A stretch of DNA of 64,000 bases from Thalassia testudinum (lineage: Eukaryota; Streptophyta; Magnoliopsida; Alismatales; Hydrocharitaceae), in assembly GCA_037157565.1 (NCBI GenBank), contig JAZHRO010000012.1, forward strand, positions 10,504,501 through 10,568,500, written 5' to 3'. Shown here piece after piece: positions 54,790 to 64,000 of the stretch (position 1 is the stretch's first letter; every line of letters begins with the position of its first letter). Below the pieces are notes generated by a model, which did no database searches, was not told the origin of the DNA, and saw nothing but the letters and a program-made list of their open reading frames with translations. The position numbers were made by a program, and so were the translations under genes.

Positions 54790-55890
54790 TATAGATGCAA
54801 TCCAGATAGATGTTTAATCATTTTCTTTATTTATATAATTTTTACTAGTTTATTTTACGTCATTCACTGGGAGGTACTTATTGATATGCATCACTCTCTA
54901 TTATCCAAAAATACTCTTTTATTCCAAAAATGTGAAGTTTATTTACAAAAAGAATTAATGAATCAAGTCAATTATGTACAAAATAAATCAATTAATGATA
55001 ATTAAAATGCGTCAAAAATATTTACAAATGGAAAGGCATAAAAAATTAATTAAAATTACTCTATGTTAGTTATATACAACTATACTAAGTAATGTCTAAG
55101 GATGGATGTAAAAATACTAAACCAATATACTAACATATATAATGTATACAGTGACAAATCTAAGCGTTACTAAAGACCTTACAAATATATATACAAAATA
55201 AGGTCAAAAATATACATATACTACCCTACTCTATCTAATAACTATACATACATTATACATATATACTATACTATATTAATTATATACATACACACGCACA
55301 TTACTTAGTTATCTTAACTTCACACACAGCACGCACACTTACATCTCTTAACACTTAGTCAAAATCACACAACTCGCGCATACACACTGCATACTACATT
55401 AACACACATACTTAACCTCTTTTATTTTGTCTTAACTATGGTTAGTTTTTAGTTCAAAATTTTTAGTTGGTGGGCCTAATTTTTTGTAGGATTAACAGCC
55501 TTAATGGGTTGGATCGGACCACTACTAGACTGGGCCCTTATTTATTATTAGGTGTATTTTGTCCAATTTTAGGTCCATTTAGGCCCACACCCAGGCACCT
55601 ACACAAGCCAACATGCACGCTCTTATACGCACGCAGTCGTGCGCATGCACGTGCCAATACATTTTTAAGGGTACCTGGATGCTCAATTCTTTTTCCTAGT
55701 TCAGCATACCCAATGGGGTAGCTGAATGTTTATATTCGAGTGGCGTGAATGGTCATTGCATAATGTGGTGCTAACAAGCAACCCATTCCAGCGTTAAGAC
55801 TATGTACAAAAACATCTGGGAGGGGTGATTTCGAACCTCGAAATGCATGCTCAAATGAGGTCCGTTCTTAAAATAAATTACATGGTTTGA
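54790..55890 (+). repeat. AT-rich dispersed repeat, copy 2
   Basis: Direct homologue of 16034-17303 with the same landmarks (TTTATATAATTTTTACTAG, CACTGGGAGGTACTTATTGAT, CTCTATGTTAGTTATATACAACTA). At the place where copy 1 is cut by an LTR (after GAAAGC-like text) copy 2 runs on uninterrupted. Boundaries are approximate. Confidence 0.6.
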
Positions 55891-57240
55891 AAGCCCTTGA
55901 ATAGAGCTACATAATTATGTAGTTAATTTAGAATAATTAGTTAGTTATATTTAAAAATTACTTAAAGTTGCTAATTATACACATTAAATTAGAGCTTAAT
56001 TCCTTAATTAATGTAAAAATTAATAATATAATTACTCAATTGACCTATAAATTAGTTAATATATATAATAAAGTATTTATTACACATTTTTAATTTATTT
56101 TTAGTCATTCATTTTAATTTATATACATTTATTCACACGTTTTAGTTATATAAATACTAAAATACAGTAAACATACTACTATACATTATTAATACATAAT
56201 AAATAGGTTGAAAATACTTAAAACTATAGTATACAAATATACAACATAACTTACTTCAGTAATAACTTAAATTACTAATTTATTTTATTTTAACTTAATA
56301 ATTTAGCTAGTTAACTTAATAGTATAATTGCATACAATAAACACTTAAATAAATAAATATATAGGTATAATACAATATATAATAATTACTTAAATATGTA
56401 TATATAGTTATAAGTATGATTTTATAAGTTTACATATTTATTTCTAATTATATAGGTTTATGTACATATAATTTATTATAAATTAATAGATAATTATATA
56501 ATTAAAATAAATATATTATAAATCAACATAAATATTTATTTAAATATATATAATACATATATGAGTTAGTTATGTACATTATATACATATATGTTATTAT
56601 GTACTTTTAGCTTATTAATTAATTGGTATTTACAAGTATGCATACTATTTTTAGGTATTTTTGGACCTTTTCGAGTTTTTATGGTATTTACATGTTTTAT
56701 AGAAATAAGAGAAGAGAGAGAAAAGGTGAGATGAGAGAAGAGAGGATTCTGTTTGTATTTTTCATATTGCGTTCTTTTATTCAATCTCAGAGTAGATTAA
56801 ACCGTCCACTGGTATGTTCTAGTAGTTAGATGGTTCAGAATACTTTGAAACTTTGCACACAGCTAGAAAAGTATCTAATCCTACTCAAGACACATTTATT
56901 TTATTTATTTACAATTTTTTTGTAATTTTTTATGTATTTACAATTTCACCTAAACATGGCTTAAATGAGTTTCGAGCTAAAGAACTAAAGCCATCAAATT
57001 CAATTCTATGTGCTAGAAATGAGGTCTAAGCATTCACACACACTCACTACACATCATGAAACATATATGATCAAACAAACATGATTTTCAACCTTGTTTT
57101 CCATTAAAATTCATATTTGGACAGGTTAAGCCACTTCATGCTACTAACATTGAATTAAAGACATGAATTGCACTCCAATTTTTAGATCAAATTTGAACTA
57201 TAACAGTATATAAATGCTTAATACATGAATGCATAACACT
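55891..57240. other. AT-rich stretch, nothing recognised
   Basis: Dense in TATA/TAAT strings with no coding similarity. Frames 56566-56829 are composition artefacts. It may be the rest of the AT-rich repeat, whose other copy is truncated. Confidence 0.3.
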
Positions 57241-59499
57241 ATAGTACACCGGCGGCTTAATTAAAACAAAAAATTAGCTCAAATCACTTCCTGAAGCTCC
57301 ACCGGTTCAGTGCTGCTGCTGCAACTGGATCTGACCTTGTTCAGGTCTGATTTGCTACCCAATACATCTTCCTTAGATCTAGAAAACCCAGATCTAAGGG
57401 TTATAAATTACAGCAAACCATTTCAGCCAAAATCCCCTTTGAAATCAGTGGTAAAAACTCTACTGAAAAATCACTCAGCTCGATTGAAACAAAGTAGCAG
57501 ATCAGCTGTTTCTTGAATCTGAATTAAATCACTGAAATCCACACTGAAATTTGTCATAAACACTCCATAGAAGATTTGAAATCCATTTAAATAAAATCAT
57601 GAGTTGAAGAACCCTAAAAACCCTAATTGGCTCTCCTACCTTGCCATGGACAGCATAGGTTAGAAAATCCAAATCAGGCAATGAAACTCCCTGAAAACAA
57701 TCTCAGACCTTCCTTAAAACATTACAAACTTGATCAAATCCTCAAATATTAGATTGAGTTGATTTACAATAAATCCCAACTGTTGCCTAGGCAGGCATTT
57801 AATCTAGAATCACCATGTTGATATGATCATCTAATTACCCTACACACTATCAATTGGTGTTCAAGATGATCTAGCGATGCTTTAGGATCTGTTAGGTCAT
57901 TCCTTTGGCCTTAAATCAGTGCATTCGATTCTCCTTGCCAAAACTACCTCAAAAACAGTATCAATTCTAAAATTTGAGCACAAGCTTACTGAATACTAGA
58001 AATAAAAGCACTAAAGCTCAAACTCATTGCAATTGATCCAATTACACAGAAATAAACTAAATTTAATCAATTAAAACTGATTGAAATCAAATTACCCATA
58101 GATTCTTCAATTAAGCTCTCAAACCAAATCAGACTTAATCAACCAAATCTGTTCAATTTAGCGCAAGGGGAGGACCTTTGTGATCTAGTGAAGAGAGTGG
58201 GAGGTCCTCCATATGAGATTTGAGTGCACTCTAGATCTGGGAGCTAGAAAGCATCAGATCCAGAGTGACTCTGATGAATGGAGGCAGTTGTGATTAAAAC
58301 ACAAGGGAAGTGAGTGAAGATGATCGTGAGGTGGAGAGGGTGCTGTATGATCCAATGGATGGGTGTGAATTGACCTCACTGATCGGTATTGATCAGAGAG
58401 GGTGAATCAATGGAATGCTACACTACATCTAATCTACTCCTAAGTTACACGATCAGACCATGCATTCGTGCTCTAAACTATCTAAACTAAGCTAGAAAGC
58501 AGTAAATATAGCTAGAAAGCATTTAAATCTATTTATGAAATCTGTAAATCCTATCTAACAGAGGAAGGGGATGCCCAAGAGCCACCAGCCATAGACTAAT
58601 GGAGATTGAATTGAGGGAGGAAGTACCTGCTATCACCAACCACTGAGGAAGGAGAAATCAGACCTAGAGGAGTAGACGAAGGGATCAACTTGGGAGGAGG
58701 GAGCTAATGTCTCGCATAGGGGTCCTATGAGGTGTTTAAATAGGTTGAGGGAGCGATATGAACACCAGATTGTGAGATTAGGCACAAAGGGCACCAACAG
58801 TGGATGAGGGTTTGAGATAGACATGGGAAGTTTTAGGACAAAATCCCACCATTAGATGGGATCTGGAGATTGTGACAGAGCTTCGCACGAGGGCACGTGA
58901 GGATTGGATCAAGATCCACCATTGGATCTGAGGAGCAAAACATGAACAGTGGTTGTGCACCGTGTTCCATAGGGTGAACAATGTGCAAAGAGAGCTACAG
59001 ATGTGTTGTGACATTTATACAAAAGGGCTTTAAGTGAAGGGTTAGAACATTTATAAAAGAGTCCCATTAGTGGTAAAAATTAGGATAGAGTAGTCCCTGG
59101 AATGTAACAAAGAAGTCCCTATGAGTTACAAAAGAGCCCTTGGACTTTTATATGTAAAGAAATATTAATGCATGAAGGACCTATATATAATCTGATGAAT
59201 GCAAGGCCTTATGATGTCTAAATCCTATGAGATTTTTATTGGAGCTTAATTGAACATATTAGAAGTTAATTTAGCCTTTGATTTGTACTTCTAAACTCAA
59301 ATAGGTGTTCAATTGACATTTGGATCATCAATTATGTTTAATGAATAGAATATCTCAAATATTGACCTAATTATGCATTTTTAATCCAAATTTGATGTTT
59401 TAGGTCATTTTCATTAATTCTCATACTTAACCCATTTATTATGTTAATTAGATAGTGTTTAACTTAGTTTCTAGCTTAACTTGAATATTTTAGCTATGA
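57241..59499 (-). repeat. LTR-like sequence of unknown family
   Basis: Mixed-composition DNA with leader-like GA-rich blocks (58190-58370) and a minus-strand TATTTAAAC-like box near 58735. The layout resembles a minus-strand LTR, but no ends, duplication or second copy were found. The minus frames 58633-59014 have no homology. Confidence 0.3.
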
Positions 59500-60532
59500 T
59501 GAGCCACCCCTCATTAGACTCCCATTATCGTCGCCAGCTTCCTTGAGTTCAGCCAGTTGGCTCTGGTGACCCCACACTAAATCAATGCCACCACCACCTT
59601 TGCTAAGGCCAGAAGAAGCTTCCCAACCACTTGGTTGAAGCCAAAGTCCTTCCCCTGACTTGGCCAACCACCGCTATTCCTGCTGTCCTCATCAGGAATG
59701 ACAACCATCGACCACCACCTTCACGATCGCCAAGTTGCCCCGAAAGCTTCATGAGACTCTGAGGAAGCTTCTTGACCTCTCCGCATGGATGAAGGTGCCC
59801 TGAGGCACTCCCTCCCTCTCACTGGATTTCTCCCTGTGGGCTTCCTTTACGAAGAAGGCCTTAAGCCACCAACTGCTGGCAGGGGCAAGATTGAGAAGAA
59901 AGAAAAATTGTAGGGACCTAATTGCGTGTCCCTAAGGATCGGATTGTAGAAAACTAATCATTGCTGAGTTTTAGGGGCTATTTGGAAGTATTTTTTTGAT
60001 TAAGTTGATACTTGTCTTGATTATTGCATAATTGGAGAGTTTATTACATCGTCGTAACCTTCAGGCAATATCTGAATTATTTAATGCTTACTCACATTAA
60101 TTGTTGTTTTATCTAATTAAGCATTAAGTAATTAGAGACGTCCCCAAATTAATTTGCACAATTCAACTTCTTGTAGATTTGACTCCACATTGGTAGATTA
60201 TAGGGCTTGTGCAGTTTTTAAGAAATATATTCTCATAATCCCTGTTAGGCTTAACTAACTCATTTTCTAAAAAAAAAGAAAAGAGGGGAAAGTCCAGTAA
60301 ACTTTCTCTTAATTTTATTGAACTAGAATGCTGACAATTGAAAGTTAAACTACTTGCATCTAGTTCCTAAATCTAAATTTTTGTGAAAACCTAATAGTGA
60401 TAAGTTGTGCATTGATTGCTCCTAGCGAATGACCTCAAACTTTCATTCAAGATTTATAAATTTAATGTTGATTTTACTCTTGTCGACTATACTATGACGT
60501 GCTTGTAAACTTCGACTCCAGCAACACTAACA
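59500..60532 (+). repeat. 3' piece of the old family B LTR
   Basis: The end (60400-60532) is clearly family B (see 50619-60532). The C-rich part 59510-59890 is a plausible diverged leader; its left boundary is approximate. Confidence 0.5.
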
Positions 60533-60855
60533 GTGCCCTAATGAAATGTGGACACATGGTTGTATGTGCCTTTACACAATTGAAGCAACATAAGCGTAAT
60601 TATCACACACATGATTTAGAGTTGGCAGTGATTGGTTTTGCCTTGAACATATGGAGATGTTATTTATATGAAGAGACATTGAGACTCATATAGACCACAA
60701 ATCCTTGAAGTATCTCTTTGAATAAAAGGACTTGAACCTAAGACAATGATGGTGGATGGGATTCCTAAAGGACTATGGCTGCAACATTATGTACCATCCA
60801 AGAAAGGGAAATGTGGTGGCATATAACTTGAGCAAGAATCCAATAGTATGACTTA
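60533..60855 (+). pseudogene. pol: Chromovirus-type RNase H remnant, continuation of pol
   Basis: CALMKCGHMVVCAFTQLKQH continues with KRNYHTHDLELAVIGFAL and IWRCYLYEE, the usual RNase H core, with Glu in HDLEL. After a frameshift comes THIDHKSLKYLFE, LKDYGCNIMYHP and GNVVAYNLSKNP, the end of RNase H. The first part completes the domain begun at 50610. The segment is cut at 60855 by an Athila-like LTR, and the 3' remainder lies outside the window. Confidence 0.82.
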
Positions 60856-61311
60856 TGATGTAGATACATTTATATGGCTTAACATGCATATTTATGTAGG
60901 TTCCTAATTTGTTTAGATATAGTTAGCATCGTAAATAGTGCATAACATTCATCATATTACATTTAGATTAGCTTGTACAAATTGTACATTCATTTACCCA
61001 CTTTTACGGCTAGGGGATAGGGCGGCATATTTTGAGGCTTTAAATGACAAATCTAACCATATGGATGGATTTGGATCGACAATCGCAACCCAACAGTGTG
61101 AAAATCAGTCCGATCGGATTTCCGTGGCATCCACTGCAAGCATTTGAAGATGGACGGCCCAAATGGTGCCACGTGGCACCATTCAGGCCACCTAGGGGCC
61201 ACCGCAGCCTCTCTTCATGCCCACCATCAGATCTGGGCCATTGGATCTTCATCTAATGACCATAAGCATGCCACGTCGCCCCATCAGTTGGGAGGTCTTC
61301 TTGACACAAAG

Positions 61312-61382
61312 ATCCCCGTAGCTCATTGGCCTCAAGTGCCACTCCCAAGGAGAAGTCATGGGTTTGAGCCCCTACTAGCCCT
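61312..61382 (+). other. Pol III-like (tRNA-like) module in Athila-like LTR
   Basis: TAGCTCATTGGC (61319-61330) fits the A-box consensus TRGCNNAGYNGG with one or two mismatches. GGGTTTGAGCCCC (61360-61372) fits the B box (GGTTCGANNCC) with one. Between them is AGTGCCACTCCCAAGGAGAAG with a possible CTCC/GGAG stem. Spacing is that of a tRNA or SINE head. It aligns with blocks at 39855-39935 and 47703-47783. Confidence 0.5.
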
Positions 61383-61609
61383 CAATTTTGATTTTGCGTG
61401 CCTAATTAGATTTTCAAGTTAAAGCAGCACACACAAGAGCATGATACACATGCGAGTAGCACGCACCATCGAGGAGACGCGATGTGCGGAGGCAACTATG
61501 CACGATAGCCTATGCGCCAGCAGAGCGCGATATGCACATGGGAGCACTCTACGTGCAATTTGCGCATGTAGCTGCATGACAGCACCCAGCCACAACCCCC
61601 ATCCACCAA

Positions 61610-61617
61610 TATATAAA
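61610..61617 (+). promoter_or_regulatory. TATA box of Athila-like LTR
   Basis: TATATAAA followed by ACCTTTAACCC, in the position of TATAAAAG at 40288. Confidence 0.55.
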
Positions 61618-62169
61618 ACCTTTAACCCATCCTTTGCTACCCATCTCTACCTACTCCTATTCCACCTATTTCTAGAGCTTAGGAAGCATTCCAAAGCCTC
61701 CATAGCTCTACTCCGAAGCTTCAAGCTGCTCCTATTAGTGTAACAATCCTTCCCTCTGCCAAGTACTCATCCCTCTCCACACCACCTTCATAGGAAACCC
61801 TAGAGCTGTCCCCTCACCTCCATTCAGGTAGTAGATCATCTCTATCACCTCACCTCCTTTCCCATAGCTTAGGTATTCCCATTAGCTTGGTGAAGCTTTC
61901 CTTTACCCAAGTTCCTCTTGTGCCTCATCCCCATCATCTTGCACCTCTTCCCCTTCGTCCAACTACTGCCAAGCACTGTCGTCTTGTCGAACAGCTGCTT
62001 CAAGGGACTTCTCTCATCCTTCTTTCTATTATTGCTTTATTTTCATCATCATGTAATAAACTTGTGGATTGAAATAGAATTAATTGAAATTGTTTCTCTA
62101 TATTTTCTCTCTCTACTTGTTTATTTTAATTGCAAGTAGAATAGCTCGATTATTCCATTGTCATCCTAC

Positions 62170-63861
62170 TGATAGACGACTTTTCGCTTTGCGTTATAGT
62201 ATTTAAGTGGTGGAAAAATCGACTAATCAAAAATAATGAAAATAACCACTCGCAGAAGAGCGGGTCGTGTCCACAGGGAGGCAATGATGCAATCAATACT
62301 TAATTATTTAATGTTATTTCGGATAGTGCGAAATCCCTTTTCAAATCGGACTTAAAATGTGAAGGAAAGTAGATTTGCAATAACCTAAAAAGTTAAGGGT
62401 GTAAGTGCAGTTTTCGCTCACAGAAATCCTCAATAAATTTAGGATGAATTCATGCAGTTTTCACGTGATGTGTACTAAAAATAATTAGTACTTAACTTAA
62501 GCCCAAAATCAACCTTTAAACTAGTTAATATCAATACCATGCAATTAGAAAGAACTATGAGTGTTTGAATGCAATTCTGCCATAATATAATAATAAAAAA
62601 ATCAAATTGGTGGCAATGGCATTGAATGTAATTTTTAATTAAGATAAAAATAGAGCTTTCTTCCTCTCTCCTCCTCGCGAGAGAGAGAGAACCGCGGGGG
62701 TCGATGCAAGGCTCAAGAGGACGGCGAGGTCGAGAGCTTTCCGACGGTGGCAGCGGCGGTGATGGAGGTTGCCGCCGGTGGCCGGTGGAGGTGGCTGGAG
62801 CGCCGGCCTGTTGGAAGAGACGGCGGCGGTGCTGTTGGGGTGCCTGCAGCTGTGCGTGCGCGCGCTGGTGCGCAGGCGTGCGCGCTCTGGTGCGGCCTGC
62901 AATGGTTGGAGGGAGATGGCGCGCGGTTGTGCGCTGCAGAGGCTGGCGGTGGTCTGCAGGAAGGTGAGTGGTGCGCCTGCTGATGGCACTGAAGGGAGAG
63001 GCACACGGGGGTTGCGGGCGTGAGCGCCTGCAGTGGTTGGAGGGGGCGAGCGGTAAGGTGCAGGCGCGCATTCTGCAGGTGGGCGGTGGGGCGCGCTGCC
63101 TACGGTGGAAAAGTTGGCTGCGGTGAGGCTTGCGGCTGCGCCTGCAGGGTGGAGAGGCGCTGTGAAGGGTGCGCTGGAAAGCCGCGGGCTTGGTGCGCGC
63201 GGGCAGGCGCTTGCAGGAAGGAGGGTGCGGCAGTGGTGAAGGCGTGCGGCTGCAGGCTGAGGCGAGATGGTGCACGCCTGCGGGGAGCACTGGAAGGTCT
63301 GCAGTGCAGGAGTTGAAGGTGCATGCCTGCGGGCGCTGCTGCAGGCTAAGGCGCAGGTCTGGAAGATGCTGTGCAGAAATTGGTGATGGCGCTGTGGTCG
63401 GTGGAGGCTGAGGCAAGATGGTGCTTGGCGCACAGTGCGTGCGGTGGGTCACAGGGTTCGCCCTTTCCACGGTGAAGCAGTTCCCCGCGAGGGGAAAAGA
63501 TGATCCTCCTCTCTCCTCGCCTCCTTTCTTTAACTCCCTTTGCGCGTGAGTTCAGGGATTTTCCCAAATCCCCGGTCACAGTTGTTGAGAAAGGCGGTGG
63601 AAGAGAAGATTACCCCAATGTCCGGTGGGGGAGGGGGGAAAGAGTTGCGGCTGTTTGGGGAAATTTATCCCCCCACCCTTCCTCTTTGTGCATTTTATTA
63701 CCTGCACATAAAAACAATAAAATCATTAAGTTATAGAATGTTATAACTTAAATCATGAGGTGTACAATTATTTTATAACTTAATTGCCATTATTAACACA
63801 CCTAAACTATACGATTAAATATTCTTAGGCTTAATATTAGTCCATTTTAATGGACTCATCA
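62170..63861 (-). mobile_element. Family A solo LTR, copy 3, reverse orientation
   Basis: On the minus strand it begins TGATGAGTCCATTAAAATGG (from 63861) and ends AAAGTCGTCTATCA (62170), 1,692 bp, with exact CCTAC duplications (62165-62169, 63862-63866). It shares the family layout: acceptor-like TTTATGTGCAGG (63700 region), GC-rich core with many CTGCAG strings (62700-63400), GGCAATGA/CTCCCTGTGG motif near 62280. More diverged than copies 1 and 2. The long frame 62475-63470 (331 aa, minus) and its neighbours are GC-rich chance frames full of A, P, R and H. Confidence 0.92.
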
Positions 63862-63935
63862 CCTACCTATATAAAATTACAAAAAAAATGCAAAAGCCAA
63901 AAATCCCCAAAAACGAATAACACCAAACGTATATT

Positions 63936-63990
63936 TTTTAATCAAATGTTCGTCTCCCTGTGTTCGATCCGGGACTCATCAAGTCTCGGT
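63936..63990 (+). other. LTR end-type motif CTCCCTGTGTTCGATCC
   Basis: GTCTCCCTGTGTTCGATCCGGGAC is the U5-type motif that recurs near the ends of several unrelated LTRs in this window. It indicates that the Athila-like LTR ends shortly beyond the right edge. Confidence 0.5.
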
Positions 63991-64000
63991 AATTTTATCT

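Larger units (their letters stand above)
50619..60532 (+). mobile_element. Old family B solo LTR, expanded by nested insertions
   Basis: Start TCATGGTAACACTATCATCA (50619) is a mutated family B 5' end. The end GCAACACTAACA at 60532 follows the family's terminal block (TTGCTCCTAGCGAATGACC at 60418, ATTTATAAATTTAATG). Flanks GTTCC (50614-50618) and GTGCC (60533-60537) are a target duplication with one difference. On either side the chromovirus pol reads on (SLGC / LMKCGHMVVCAF). Original LTR pieces: 50619-51155, 53815 to about 54775, and roughly 59500-60532. It is the oldest family B LTR here, judging by sequence decay. Confidence 0.75.
60856..64000 (+). mobile_element. Athila-like LTR, runs off the window
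   Basis: Starts TGATGTAGATACATTTATATGG after ACTTA (60851-60855). It shares with 39182-40738 the CATCGTAAATAGTGCATAACAT block, GATCGGATTTCCGTGGCA (61102), GATGGACGG..GTGCCACGTGGCACC, a TATA box and the AACCACAAAAAAAAT/CTCCCTGTGTTCGATCC end. A family A solo LTR (62170-63861) interrupts it. The right end is not in the window, so solo LTR and full element cannot be distinguished. The frames at 61040-62139 are not genes. Confidence 0.78.

Noticed and set aside
62475..63470. 331-aa minus-strand open frame
   Set aside because: It lies wholly inside a family A solo LTR bounded by target duplications, is dominated by A, P, R, H and T from GC-rich repeats, overlaps long frames in other phases, and has no homologous frame in the other two copies.

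Overview
This window reads as intergenic DNA from a repeat-rich flowering-plant genome. The evidence is the element types: an Athila-type Ty3/gypsy element with a tRNA-Asp-primed relative family, a chromovirus-type Ty3/gypsy pol, a CACTA transposase of the plant TNP2 type (tnp2, DUF4218 and DUF4216 blocks), copia-like debris and many solo LTRs. I found no intact host gene, no structural RNA gene and nothing prokaryotic. Whether the plant is a monocot or a dicot cannot be settled from these data. Nearly all open frames are chance frames inside LTRs; the few with real homology are broken transposon genes.

Layout. Positions 1-1808 hold an unclassified LTR-like sequence. Positions 1809-7281 hold two fragments of one large LTR family (called family B here), in opposite orientations and meeting at 5790/5791, with a solo LTR of a second family (family A, 2068-3757) nested in the left one. 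A degraded CACTA element runs from 7282 to about 14063, with a long foldback element inside it (about 11846-12574). After copia-like and AT-rich debris (14064-17303) comes another family B fragment (17304-18714), which abuts a minus-strand, coding-poor LTR element (18715-26657). A second, structurally complete copy of that element lies at 26996-38704 (target duplication TCTAG) and carries its own family A solo LTR (33219-34767).

An Athila-type element occupies 39182-48792 (target duplication ATAAT). One internal deletion has removed the end of its 5' LTR, the primer site, gag, protease and most of reverse transcriptase. Its integrase gene is split by a 2,694-bp solo LTR (42544-45237, duplication GAAAA). 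To the right, a chromovirus pol gene is split: protease and RT at 49590-50618, RNase H at 60538-60855. The gap is an old family B LTR (50619-60532) that itself received a younger family B solo LTR (51156-53809, duplication ATTAC) and several kb of AT-rich and LTR-like DNA. The RNase H fragment is cut by an Athila-like LTR starting at 60856, which runs off the window and contains a third family A solo LTR in reverse orientation (62170-63861, duplication CCTAC).

The window is therefore a stack of nested insertions whose relative ages can be read from target-site duplications. Points deserving a second look are tRNA-like (A-box/B-box) modules inside the Athila-type LTRs and inside the two coding-poor elements, a conserved acidic protein of unknown function in those elements, compact perfect hairpins in LTRs, a cluster of GACGTC palindromes in one LTR, and two head-to-head LTR junctions. 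No wholly new biological system is demonstrated.
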